DNA of 64,000 nucleotides from Pohlia nutans (Eukaryota > Streptophyta > Bryopsida > Bryales > Mniaceae), in assembly GCA_022496805.1 (NCBI GenBank), contig CM040088.1, positions 26,023,501 through 26,087,500 on the forward strand, written 5' to 3'. This document shows, piece by piece, positions 11,825-23,600 of the stretch. Both the position numbers and the translations under genes were made by a program. The notes under the pieces are model-generated. The model was not told where the DNA came from. It did not search any database and worked only from the letters and a program-made list of their open reading frames with translations. The first letter of the stretch is position 1, and each line of letters opens with the position of its first letter.

Positions 11825-12631
11825 GCAGGGCCAAAGGAACACACACAGACTGCCTATTTCTTTTTTTCTTTTTGAGTCAACTGAATTTGGATGGACGCGA
11901 TGAACAGAGAATGATGAGAATTTAGTTACAAGCATCTATAAATAAATTAATAATTTTAATTAATAATAAAATAAAATGAAGAGCTCCCTCCCAGACAAAG
12001 AGAACACCATATTGCAAGCTTGGCTATTACCGTATAATTATTCCCCGGGCAGGGATAATAATCCACCCGGCACGCGCCATGGCCAGGAAAAAATAGCAGG
12101 GAGAGCATCCGGGTGAGTGGCTTGCCTGCTGCCAGTTTTGCAATTTTAAGGCTGTTAAATAATGGGCTTCCAAATCCCCCATGCAATCTTTGAGTGCACC
12201 AATTTGGTGTAACCGTGCAATCGAATTCACTCACTTCGGTTCAGTTTTTGTTGGAAATTAAAATAGAAAGATGCACGAATGAACTGCTATCTTTCTTAAA
12301 TTTGCTTTTTTAAAACAGGAAGAATTTTCCACCCTTTCCGTTTTATGAGGCTGGCCAAGGCTGTATCAATCTTTACCCTGCGTTACAACAGTAAAAGATA
12401 TTTTGGATTTTCCAGGACTATTTTTACTGGGCCTGTAATAATGTTTGGGGTCAGGGACTGTACTTTGACTCATGAAATTCTGCCTGCACTGGAATCATGC
12501 AGACGTAAAAACGTCCTGTTCAAGTAATTTTTTTTGGGTAATCAAACTCATTTCAGAGTAGTAGTACTTGCTGCCTGCCTGTCTTTATGACTTATATTCT
12601 GACTATGGTGGAAGTATTTGTTACGACCCAT
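11825..12631. other. Intergenic stretch, nothing recognised
   Basis: About 800 bp. A somewhat more GC-rich patch (11980-12240) holds overlapping open frames of 67-92 codons on the minus strand that show no familiar motif. I do not call a gene. Confidence 0.5.
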
Positions 12632-13369
12632 TTAACCCCTAAAGGTTGGGCCTATGACCATGGAATCATGTTTTATCTGTCACACTCAATTTTGCTACTA
12701 AAAATAATACAAAAATTCAAATTTATATTTTTAGTAGATGAAGTCACATGTCTACTACAAATCATGAATTTTTCATAAATTTTGGTGATAATTTGAAATT
12801 ACTATGGTTTTATGAAGTGATTGGAAAGAAAATCTAAATCGATTACAAAATGTACTAAAAAATTCCGATTTTTTTACCTAAGGTGTAAATTACAATGAAG
12901 AAAAGTTTAGTTGACGAAAATCATCCGTATATCTTAATTTAGAAAGTTTTGCTACACCTTGGTGATACCTACCGAACTTGTAACTACAATAAAACACTCA
13001 ATTTTTAAATTTTTCCAAAAATTCAAAGTGGAGTAGAAACTAGACTTTGCAAGCTTCATTTTGTTAGTTAAGCTCAAATGCAATGGAACTCATTTTCATA
13101 GCCTAAATTTAGTTTAAGTAAAAAACAAGCAAAAAAATTCAAAATACACTACACGGTGAACCGTTTTTACGACTCTTTTTGTAGTTGGGACCCCATGTAA
13201 AATCTAAAAATAGCTTGAATGATTTGAATTTAATTTGAAGGGGTGGCAACACCAAGTAAAAGCCCTTCACATAAAGAATTGGATGGAAATCATCCATGCA
13301 GCAGTTGGAATTGAACAGTCGAATTCAGTCATGGACCATTTTTTGGTCTTTTCGGCATTTAGGGGTTAA
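12632..13369 (+). mobile_element. TTAA-flanked MITE, family D (copy D2)
   Basis: Ends are TTAACCCCTAAAGGTTGGG and CGGCATTTAGGGGTTAA. The interior pairs with D3 next to it and with the inverted copy D1 at 14589-15323. A palindrome GGACCATTTTTTGGTC precedes the right end. The right TTAA is shared with D3. Confidence 0.8.
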
Positions 13370-14097
13370 CCCCTAAAGGACGGACCTATTACCATGGAAA
13401 TACCAAGGAATTAGAATCACATTCCACAATTTATTTTGGCACTGTAATTAACATTAAAATTTAATATTAAAATTTTAGTAGATGAAGGCATGTGCATACT
13501 ACAAGTCAAAAAATATCCATGTATTTGCGTGAAAATTGAAATTATTATAATTTTTTGAAGCGAATGCTAAGAAAATTCATATCAATTACAATATTTATTC
13601 ATCTAAGCCAAAATTTCTACCATGGGTGTAAATCACAATGAAGATCGTTCTGGTATTTTTTTTTTACCGTGGCAGTAAAATTATAAAAAATAACCATCCC
13701 ATGGTAATGGATATTCAACTTGTGACCATGATAAAAAAATATATAAAACTTAGATTTTTTCAAAATCTAATGTACTAGAAACTAGATTTGGTAAACTTTA
13801 TATTGCTAGTTATGCTCAAATTCAAAACACATCATTTAATGGTTTAAATTGAGTTTTGGCAAAAAGATCCTCAAAATTTAAAATACACTACAACGCGGTG
13901 GATTTTTACTACTCAATTGACAATTGAGACCCAATATTGACACCTTGTACATGCAAAAGTTGTCAATATGGATAGCAACTACATGTTTCATCCACGAAAT
14001 GGATGAAATTTTGATGAAAATGGTTCTCAAGACATTTTCTGCCCTTTATTCTTCATTCAAAGGACACTTTTGGTCCTTGCCGGCGTTCCAGGGTTAA
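13366..14097 (+). mobile_element. TTAA-flanked MITE, family D (copy D3)
   Basis: Starts TTAACCCCTAAAGGACGG and ends GGCGTTCCAGGGTTAA. It lies head-to-tail with D2, sharing one TTAA, and has about the same length (732 bp). The sequence has drifted more than D2, including the right end. Confidence 0.75.
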
Positions 14098-14350
14098 GCA
14101 ATCTGAACATGCCAAGCGTCTCTCAAGTTTTTGTGAGGGAAAGACAAATCTTGAATCCAAGTGAAATCATATTTTTTCGATAAAATTTGTAATTTCTATG
14201 AATTTTCAAAGTAGCATGCATTGGAAATTTAAAACCATCTCTAGGTGGAGGCCGTGAGCATTTTTGTTCATTGAAGTACCTAAAACCGCTCTAGTGAATG
14301 ATGGACTTGCAATGCGAATTCTTTTATCACCTCCCCTTTTGTTGTGTAAC

Positions 14351-14592
14351 TTAACCCCTAAAGGACCAAGAACCCTAAACCAAGCCTCATGTTTCTCTTA
14401 GCAATTTTTAGTAGGTTTTATGTGGACTTCCTTTTTTTTTTTTAATTTAATTATATTTTGATGAACACCTGCAATGTTCTTCACTGATTCCAATGATATA
14501 AAATTTGGTCCTATCTGAATTATATTTTTCATGATATGATCAGTTGAATTTGTCATTTTGAATCCATGAATCCTTGGTCCTTCATGGGTTAA
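14351..14592 (+). mobile_element. TTAA-flanked MITE, family C (copy C1)
   Basis: Ends are TTAACCCCTAAAGGACC and GGTCCTTCATGGGTTAA, total 242 bp. It contains GATATAAAATTTGGTCC and TTTTTCATGATATGATCA, which recur at 9421-9600, 17638-17868 and, inverted, near 35160-35475. Its right TTAA is the left TTAA of D1. Confidence 0.7.
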
Positions 14593-15323
14593 TCCCTAAA
14601 TGCCGCCCATACCAAAAAATGGCTTATGAATGGAATTGACTATTCAATTTCAACTACTACGTGGATGATTTCCATCTAATTCTTTTTGTGAAGGATTTTG
14701 CTTGGTCATGCCATCCCTTCAAGTGAAATTCAAATCATTCAAGCTATTTTAAGATTTTACATGGGGTCCCAACTACAAAATGAGTCGTAAAAACGGTTCA
14801 CCGTGTAATGTATTTTGAATTATTTTGCTTTTTCTGGCCAAACTAAATTTCGGTCATGAAAATGAGTTCTATTGCATTTGAGCTTAACTAACAAAATGAA
14901 GTTTGCCAAGTCTGGTTTCCACTCCACTTTGAATCTTTGAAAAAACTTGAAAATTGAGTGCTTTGTTGCAATTGCAAGTTCGGTGGGTATTACCATGGTG
15001 TAGCCAAACAAATCTAAATTTAGATACAAGGATGATTTTCATTAACTAAACTTTTCTTCATTGTAATTTACACCTTTGGTAAAAAAATCGGAATTTTTTA
15101 GTACATTTTGTAATTGATATGAATTTTCTTTACAATCACTTCCAAAATCATAGTAATTTGAAATTTTCAACAAAATTTATGAAAAAATCATGATTTGTAG
15201 TAGACACGTAGCTTCATCTACTAAAACTATAAAGTTGAATTTTTGTATTATTTATAGTGGTAAAATTGAGTGTGACAAATAAAGCATGATTCTGTGGTCA
15301 TAGGCCCGACCTTTAGGGGTTAA
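14589..15323 (-). mobile_element. TTAA-flanked MITE, family D (copy D1)
   Basis: Ends are TTAATCCCTAAATGCCGCC and GACCTTTAGGGGTTAA. It is the reverse complement of D2, with corresponding segments TGGATGATTTCCATC and AAACGGTTCACCGTG. A palindrome ACCAAAAAATGG lies next to the left end. The minus-strand open frame at 14820-15029 is a by-product. Confidence 0.8.
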
Positions 15324-17226
15324 CCATTGTGTCACTTTTGGGATGTCAAACCTTCAAGCTTGGTTGTTCATTAGAAAAGTTGGGCCAAACTATTTTGGTG
15401 CCATTTTGACACCAAAGGCCGCATACATGTCATTTTAGTGTCATTTTATTCATACTAGGTTGGTATGGAGGTTGGCACCAAATTATCTTAATTGCATTTC
15501 GATGCACCATCATGGTACCATGTTCACATGCCTTGAAGTTCCTGATGTTCCTCTTGAAGCAACCAGGATTGAAAACTTCCTCACTTGATGTCCACGATTG
15601 GCTGTGCCATGTTTGTGGATGCTAATTTTTCTTTTCTTTCTATTTTCAAATTTGAATGACGACAAGAAACATGGAAACAGTTTGCGCTCTACTGTATCAT
15701 TCACGTCGTAGCGTGTGTCAAGCATTGTCCAGATCCTCAAGCGGCCACCACTGAATCTGAGATTTTCGGAATGCAAGGCCGGGTGTCAAGGAGGAAGAAC
15801 TTACACTGGCGCACCAACAGTGAATGAGCACAATACATGTATATATATATATTTAATAATGGCAGGTGCACAGACACGTACAGAAATATAAAAGAAATAT
15901 TCGTGAGTATTGCTTTAGAAAAATGGATCAATTCACCGAGCGTGACTTGCCGAGGGAGATTCATATCTGACTGTATTATGTTTTTGGTCAGGGAACTGCA
16001 CCCAGCTGATGATCAGTCATGTTCAGTTTCTGATGAACAAAGAATATATTTCAGCCCTGCCAGCCAGGCAGCCAGGCAGCGTGTCTCAGTCAGTGGAACA
16101 CAACCCAGTCGATCAACTGAACTTACCGAACGATTAGAAAACTGATTATTCACGGAACATATTTTAAGCTCGTACTATTAATAAATTGGCGGTCACATTC
16201 AAATAAAGCCTCGTCACTGTTTGCTGCACGCAGGAATTTGTTTGCCTGCAGCCCCTCGATCACCGAACCCTAGAATGTCACGATCGATCAGTAAAACTCA
16301 TAAATAGATCTCCTAACTTACCTCACAGACAATCTTAATATAATAATAATAACAATAATATCAACACAACCAACTGATTGAAACGTAGTCTACACAACTG
16401 ATAGTTCAGTAATGTCAACATGGGTCACATCAGTAAGTACCGAAAAAAAAGAATTGGTTTATGGAGAACAAGGAAAGGAGCTATGTACAGTGGTCCACAA
16501 CAAGTACGACTGGTCAAGGCTTTTGTAAGTTAAATATGTATTTTATATACCGTATACATAAAAGAAAGAAAAGGGAAACTATTGTGGAATCTGTAAGTGT
16601 GCGGCAGGGAGGGCATTATATTCTCCTTTGAGTGACGTACCTCCACTCATGAAGATGGGGTGGCGGAACTGTACTACGCTCTCTCTCCGTATACAGTGGC
16701 ATTTACGGTGGCATTGACGATGACCCAGAGCTGAGGCATTCTCGTGGTGAGGCCAAGTGCAGGAAAAGTGCGTTTTGCAGGACGAGATGAGGAGCCCGGT
16801 GTCTGGGATACGTTAGTTCAGCCTTCTCTCTTGTTGCTGTCAATCCGACGACTCTCTGGATGTCATGCACTTGGCGTCCTCTTGCCACTGTTGTTGAATG
16901 GAGAGCTCCAGGACAATGTATTCCTGGTTCTAATTTCATTGAACATTAGTTGACTGATCAATCAATGATTGAACGGCATTAGCATCTGGAATTCGGAGAA
17001 TCTTCTTCGTCTTGGCCTCCACCGAGTGTGCATGGTTTCTTACAGCATCTCCACGAGAATTCTGCAAAACGGACGGAGTCTGAATACCGTACAAGTTCAC
17101 TTTCTGGTTCAGCATAAAATAATTCAAATTTTCAAGAATTATGCTACGTGTCGTTTCCACATTGGTTGAGACCCAAATGAGAAAGTGAGGTACATTTTTG
17201 GCTGAAATAGAAAGTGAGGTACGATA
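15324..17226. other. Intergenic stretch, no supported gene
   Basis: About 1.9 kb. The segments 15740-16150 and 16640-17170 are less AT-rich and hold overlapping open frames of up to 102 codons on both strands, but none shows a recognisable domain. They might be decayed exons or non-coding RNA; I see no evidence for either. Confidence 0.5.
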
Positions 17227-17360
17227 TAAGGTAACTATACCTTAAAGGGAGCATCTACCTTAAAGCGTGCGTATCTATGACATTCCACAGCTCAAATGTC
17301 ACACCGCAATAGATACGCACGCTTTAAGGTAAATGCTCCCTTTAAGGTGTAGTTACCTTA
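17227..17360. repeat. Near-perfect 52-bp-stem hairpin
   Basis: Arms 17227-17278 and 17309-17360 are inverted copies with only two differences, both of which would be U-G pairs in a plus-strand transcript. The loop is 30 bases. Ends read TAAGGTAACTA and TAGTTACCTTA. It could be a very short MITE or a young small-RNA precursor. Confidence 0.75.
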
Positions 17361-17637
17361 GGCAAAGTCATTTTTCAGTCGTACTTCCTTGACAACAAAT
17401 AACTATTTCACCTTGCATTTAGCAGATGATCCAATCACGCGCCACCATGTGTCAGGTTGTGTCACTTTTCATCTTAACTTAGCTTTCAGTGGTGAGTTGA
17501 AGACTTTGAAGACACATGAGATTTCCAAAGCTCGAGATGATTTTGACCTTGATTTTCATCCATTATTCAGAGGGTGAGGTCTATTTAGAATTTTTCTAGA
17601 GATGCTCTTATAACATCATTGTCTAGCGTTTTGTTAT

Positions 17638-17868
17638 CCCTTGAAGGACCAAGAAGCCCAAATCGGGCCTCGTGTTTTTTTAATAGTTTTGAGTAGGTCC
17701 TCTATGGACTTCTTTTTGTTCAAATTTATTTGTCTATTGACCCAAACACACAATTCTCTTTGTTGATTTTTGGTGATATAAAATTTGGTCCTATCTCAAT
17801 TATAATTTTCACAATATGATCATTTGAGTTTGTTAATTTTAAACCAACAATCCTTGGTCTCATAGGGT
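17638..17868 (+). mobile_element. Degenerate family C MITE (C2)
   Basis: Runs from CCCTTGAAGGACCAAG to CCTTGGTCTCATAGGG and parallels C1 through GGTGATATAAAATTTGG and TTTCACAATATGATCA. A palindrome GCCCAAATCGGGC sits near the left end. Flanking TTAA is no longer intact. Confidence 0.6.
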
Positions 17869-17869
17869 T

Positions 17870-18880
17870 TTTTTTTAAAATGAAATATCCATGGTAGCTC
17901 AAACATGATATTTCTTGATTAGTAATGGCATGGTATCTTTTGAGATCTTGCCAACCAAGAGTTCAAATGAGAAGAAATTCATGCCAAATCAAATTAAAAT
18001 TAAGATGTGACACTCTTGCATGTGAAACTAATGAATAGTGAAATAAAAAGAATAATCCATGGTAGCTTGAACATAATTTCTTGAGTTAGTATGAATGGCA
18101 GGGCACCTTTTGAGAATAGTGCCAACTAAGAGAAAGTTATGTCAAATCAAAGTGAAATTTAAGGTGTGTTGTATTTTTGCATGTGAAATTAAAATGAAAC
18201 TAAAGTAATGATCTCATGGCGGCTTGGACATAATACTCTTTGAGAAGAATATAGTGACATGGTATCTTTTTATAAGAGTGCCAATTAAGAGAAAGTCATG
18301 TTATATCAAAGTGAAATTAACCCTTAAAGGTCCAGTGAGCCCTTTTTGACCAGTATTATATAACAATATTCCATTGTATTTAGCATGGTTCCACACCTCC
18401 TATGGGTTTAAGATCAAAAGTGAAGTTAAAATTCACGTCGACATGATTTTAATGAGATATTGAGGTCTCAATTTGAAACTTTCTATTTAGTATTTACAAC
18501 AAATGTCAAATATACGCCAACGTAATACTATCCCCATCAACCCTTTAAGGGTTAAAGATGTGACATACTTTTGCATGTGAAACTAACGGATACTAAAGGA
18601 ATAATCCATGGCAACTTAAACAAATAATTATGAGCATTACATACTGGCATGACACCTTTGGGTATAGTGCCAAGTGAGAGTAAAGTCATGTCAAATCAAA
18701 TTAAAATTGCACGTGACATACTACAAAATAATCCATGTCATCTTAAACATAACATTTTGAGTAGTAATGCCATGTGCACCTTTTAAGAATAGTGCCAACA
18801 AAGAGGAAAATTGTATCAAATTGAAGAAAAATTAAAGTTGTGACATACTCTCTATGTGAAGAAAAATGATTTGAAGAGCT
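17870..18880. repeat. Degenerate tandem repeat, units of about 130-170 bp
   Basis: Five diverged units begin with variants of AATCCATGGTAGCTTGAACAT, near 17885, 18057, 18215, 18604 and 18732. Each continues through a TGGCATG..CACCTTTT..AGTGCCAA block, then AAGTCATGTCAAATCAAA. Element F is inserted in the middle. It is non-coding. Confidence 0.65.
18317..18555. mobile_element. TTAA-flanked MITE, family F
   Basis: A 239-bp element with ends TTAACCCTTAAAGGTCC and CAACCCTTTAAGGGTTAA. It interrupts the tandem repeat. No second copy was seen here. Confidence 0.65.
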
Positions 18881-19278
18881 CTCACTTCTTCAGATTGAAC
18901 TCAACTTTGCAAAACAAAACAAGATGTGAGAAATGATCCCATTTTATCCAATTCAAAGGGTATTCAACGTCTAGAATGTCATGAATTTTAAGCATGAGTA
19001 ATGATTTCTACCAGCTGCTTCAATTGCCTTTCTTAGTGTGTATTACATGATTCAATGTTGCTTGAAAATTGAAACAACAAGCTTGATACAATATACATCG
19101 AATTGAGATTAATGTTTGCACATGGATTGATTTTGCAACAATAATGGAAAGCAAGACTCACCTTCAAAACTTCAATGATAGAATTGGAAATGCCCAAGTG
19201 TATCAACGAACCTCATGGCTTGCTTCCGAGGTGTTGTTGTTGCTTTAAGTGCCATGAGCAATTTCAAACCATAGGAAA
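18881..19278. other. Short intergenic stretch
   Basis: About 400 bp directly 3' of the V-ATPase D chimera. I saw no poly(A) tract or target duplication that would mark the end of a retrocopy. Confidence 0.5.
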
Positions 19279-22200
19279 TTAAAGAATGTTGGGGTCAGGG
19301 TCCCAATCCTCATCAGCAACATGCGGTGCACCGGTGCGATTGGCACGAGGGCTGGAATACGTCAAACTGTGAGGGCTGGAAGGGCGACTAGTTGTACTTG
19401 GTGGGAGGATTGTAACAGGATTTGGAAGAGCTGTGTAAGAAGAATCACGAGGGCTATTGTTGAATTCTTCATCTTCTTCTTCGTCTTTGTCTTGAGGAAG
19501 ATCAGGAGTCAATGGAGGTGAAAAATGAACTCCTAACAATGGGAGAATAGGGAGCGAGCTAAGTGTAAATGAAGAAAAACTTTCTAGTATGCTCGCTCGG
19601 ACAACGGGAGCAGGTTCTGATGCTCGTCGATTAGGGTTTGGAAGTGACGATGTTGAATGAGGTCTTACAAGAGGTTCTGATGCACGTCGATTAGGGTTTG
19701 TAAGTGATAGAGTTGGATTTTTAGATGTATTAGGTTTTGAAAGTGGAAATGTGGAGGGAACAACGTTTTTGGATGTATTAGGATCTAATGAGGGTGAAGA
19801 TGTACCAAGAAAGGGGTCTGTTTGTTTTGATGATGACAGTGGAGATGTCCTCATAGGATTTAGAGGTATAGATGTAGTAGTAGGAACTGAGAGAGAAGAT
19901 GTTATCGTAGAATTTGGAGATGTAGATGTAGGAGGAGATGAGGTTGGAGATGTTTTAGTAGGGTTTAGAGGTGTAGATGTAGGAGGAGGAAATGAATTTG
20001 GAGATATTTTAGTAGGGTTTGGAGGTGCATATGTAGGAGGAGATGAGGTTGGAGATGTTTCAGTAGGGTTTGGAGGTACAAATCTAGTACGGGGAGATGC
20101 GGTTGGAGATGTTTTAGTAAGTTTTGGAGGTAAAAATGTAGGAGATGTCTTTATAGGATTTGGAAGTATAGATGTGGAAAAAGGACTTGCAGGTATAGGT
20201 TTGGGAGAAGGATTTGATGATTTAGTTGTAGGAAGGCATATTTGTACAGATGTAGGAAGGGAGATTTCAAATGTAGATATAGGAAGAGATGAAGGAACTG
20301 ATGTCCTAATAGAATCGGAAGGTGAAGATGTAAGAGGAAGATTTGTCTGTACAAATGTAGATGGGGGAAGAATTTTTTGTTCAGATGTTGGGGCTCGTGT
20401 GCCATGTGGAGTTGAAGGTGCAGATGCACTAATTGAATTTATAGATTCAGATGTAGGAGGAATAATTTTAAGTGCAGATGTGGGATGAGAATTTATTGAT
20501 GAAAATGTGGAAGGATGAAGAATTGAAGGTGTAAATGTAAGTGGAGGGCTCCAAGGTGAAGATCTAAGTGGAGGCTTTGCTATAGTAGATGTGAAGGCAA
20601 TATTTTTAAATGTAGATGTGGAAAGAGAGTTTGTAAGAGCAGATGTAGAAAGAGAGTTTATAGGAGCAAATGTAGGAGGACTTGCGTGTGTAGATGCTAG
20701 AAGATTTGTTGGAACAGATGAAACAAGACGATTTGAAGATGTAGATGATGAAGAAATATGTTTAGATATAGATGTGGAAGAAGGAATTTTTGGTGGAGAT
20801 GTAAAAACCGGACTTGTAGGACTAGTAGGAGGAACAAAAGATATAGATGTGGAAGGAAGAATCGTAGATATAGATGTTGATGAAAGAACTTCATAAGGAG
20901 ATGTAGAAGGTGGGTTTGTAGGTGCAGATATGGGAGCAATTGAATTTATATATGTAGAAGGAATTGATGATATAGATGTGAAAGAGGGAGTTGAAGGTAT
21001 AGATGTGGAAGAAGGCATTGAAGGTACAAATGAGGGATATTGAAATGAAGGTGCAGACATAGGGGAAGAAATATTGATGCAAATGGGGAAGTAGGAGTTG
21101 ATGGTGTAGATGTGGAAGTAGGAGTTGGAGGTGTAGATGTGGAAGAAAGAAATGAGGGTATAGATGTGGGAGGAGGAACTGAAGGTACAAATGAGGGATA
21201 GAGAAATGAGGGTGCAGACATAGGAGGAAGAAACATTGATGCAAATGTAGAAGTAGGAATTGAGGATGTAGATGTGGAAGTAGGAATTGAGGGCATAGAT
21301 GTGGGAGTAGGAACTGAGGGCATAGATGTGTAAGAAGGAATTGAAGACACAGAAGTGGAAAAAAAGAATGAAGGTGCAGACATAGGCAGAAAAAATACCG
21401 ATGCGGATGATGAAGGAAGAATTGAAGGTGGAGATGTGGGAAGAATATTTGAGGATGAAGATGGAAGAGAAGCAACTTCGGATGTAGATGTAGAAAGAAG
21501 AAATGAAGGTGCAGACATAGAAGGAAGAAACATAGATGCAAATGTCGAAGGAAGAGTTGAGGATGAACATGGAAGAGAAGCAACTTTAGATGTAGATGTG
21601 GGAAGAAGAAATGAAGGTGCAGACATAGGAGGAAGAAATAGAGATGCAAATGTTGAAGGAAGAGTTGAGGATGAAGATGGAAAAGAAGCAACTTCAGATG
21701 CAAATGTGGAATTAAGAAATGAAGATGCAGACATAGGAGGAAGAAATAGAGATGCAAATGTTGAAGGAAGAGTTGAGGATGAACATGGAAGAGAAGCAAC
21801 TTCAGATGTAGATGTGGGAAGAAGAAATGAAGGTGCAGACATAGGAGGAAGAAATAGAGATGCAAATGTTGAAGAAAGAGTTAAGGATGAAGATGGAAGG
21901 GAAGCAGTTTCGGATGAAGATGGAAGGGAAGCAGTTTCGGATGAAGATGGAAAGGAAGCAGTTTCAGATGTAGATGTGGGAAGAAGACTTGTAGATTCAG
22001 ATGTAGGAGTGATCAAGAGTGAAGATGTAGAAGGAGGGCATATAGATTTAGATGTATCAAGATGAACTAACGGTGTAGATGTGCTATAATTAAGGTTTTT
22101 AGATGAAGATGTGAAAAGAACATTTTCCGATGCAGATGTTAATCGAATTCTTTTAGTAGAAAGAGGATTTGTAAGTACATATTCCGGAGGGAACCCTAAA

Positions 22201-23600
22201 CTAATATTTACTCGAGGATCTTTGTCTACAGGTGTGCATGGATGAACCAAAGGTATGGATTTAGAAGAAGGTTTTTTTTGTATTGATGTGCGAGGAGGCA
22301 TTGAAGATAGATATGTAGGAGGAAGAAATGAGTGTGCAGTCATAGGAGGAAGAAATATATGTGCAGATGTAGAAAGAGGACTTGTTTGTTTTGGTGTAAG
22401 AGAAGGAATTGAAGGTACAGATGTAGAAGATAGATTTGTTTGTTTAGATTCAGAAAGAAGAATTGAAGGTGGACATGGAGGACTCATTGATGGAGGAGAT
22501 ATAGAGAGTGATGATGTGGGAAGAGAATTTATTTGTTTAAATATGGGAGGAGCAATTGAAGGTGTAGATGTTGGAGGTGCAGATGCAGACAAAGTAGTTG
22601 ATGGTAAAGGTGTAGAAGGAGTAGCTCTATTTAGAGTTGAGGAAGGATTTGATAAAACATATTTGTGATAAGCGGCATCATGTCCAAGTGTGGAAGTAGG
22701 AATTGGCGGTATAAAATTAGATGAAGGGATTGTAGATGGAGGTAAAGAAGGGTTTGATAATACATATCTGTGTTCAAGGATCGGAGAAATAGAAACCCTA
22801 GGGCTCTGCAATGATGAACAAGAGTTCAAAATAGGATAGTTTGGAAGAGGTGTTGAAACATCCACATGATCCAACGTCCGAATTCGACCAGCCAAATTTC
22901 CACTTGTAGTCATTTCTACTTTCAACAATTTTTCCTTCTCCAACATTTTCTCTATTTGTTTCTTCTTATACGCTTGCACCTTTTTCAACCTAAAAAACTC
23001 TTCCCTCTCTAATTCATCAAGTTCTGTCTTTATGTATGAAATTGTGTTCTCTAATTTTGGTTTCACAACATTCTCCAAAGCGTTAACCCTCCGATTTGTT
23101 GTCTTAACCGCCTTGTCCAATGTCAAAAAAGATGTTTGCAATGTTGCAAGTTCCACTAGAATTTCAACCACTTTTATGAATGCGGATTTGCATAGCTGAA
23201 CTTGCATTCCTCCATGAGCCAATCCTGTGAGATCGTGTCTTAGCTCAATTCTCTCAATAATTGGCTCAAACTTTTGAAGCTTCACTCCAGCAACATTTTC
23301 TTCTCTGGTATTTACCTTGCATGTTGCTTTGCTTACATTCTCCAATACAATGTGGTTAATGTTTTCTCCTACTGTATACTTCGCTTCAATTAACGAAAAT
23401 TGAGAGGTTTTCATAAGAGTTCCCATAGATTCCTTAGTCTCTACAATTTGCTTCAAGATTTGTCAAAACTTCAAAGTAAGAGCATCGCTTTTCTTCTTCA
23501 ACAATTGATGCCCTTTTGTAGCACCTCCTAATCGAGTCTTTACCACTCCCATCATCGTAATCGTAGGTGCCACATTCAATCGTTGCATTTGCCCAGACAT
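19279..23600 (-). pseudogene. Intronless V-ATPase subunit D copy fused to a long Ser/Thr/Pro repeat tail
   Basis: From ATG at 23600 the frame matches the intact subunit D gene at 59257 from the first residue ([18 protein letters not shown]) to about codon 227 near 22920. It crosses the parental intron site without a gap (TTNRR then VNALENV), so it is a processed copy. The frame then runs on for about 1,200 codons rich in Ser, Thr and Pro. This tail has 8-residue ETASLPSS units, about four 36-residue units containing FLPPMSAPSF, and later NPTKTSPTSSPP-type repeats, and ends DWDPDPNIL. Two breaks are visible: a TGA at 23465-23463 where the parent has an arginine CGG, and a 1-base deletion near 21062-21066 seen by comparison with sister repeats. 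Translation from a downstream ATG would escape the TGA. The normal last 20 or so residues of subunit D are replaced. The repeats lack stops on several frames, so openness alone is weak evidence of selection. Confidence 0.8.

Noticed and set aside
16703..17169. Cluster of overlapping frames on both strands as a possible exon
   Set aside because: Four frames of similar length overlap and none has family features; I could not choose one.
19751..22668. Plus-strand frames of 245, 236 and 137 codons rich in Gly, Asp and Val
   Set aside because: They are the complement of the Ser/Thr/Pro tail on the minus strand, which is tied to the V-ATPase D head; composition explains their openness.
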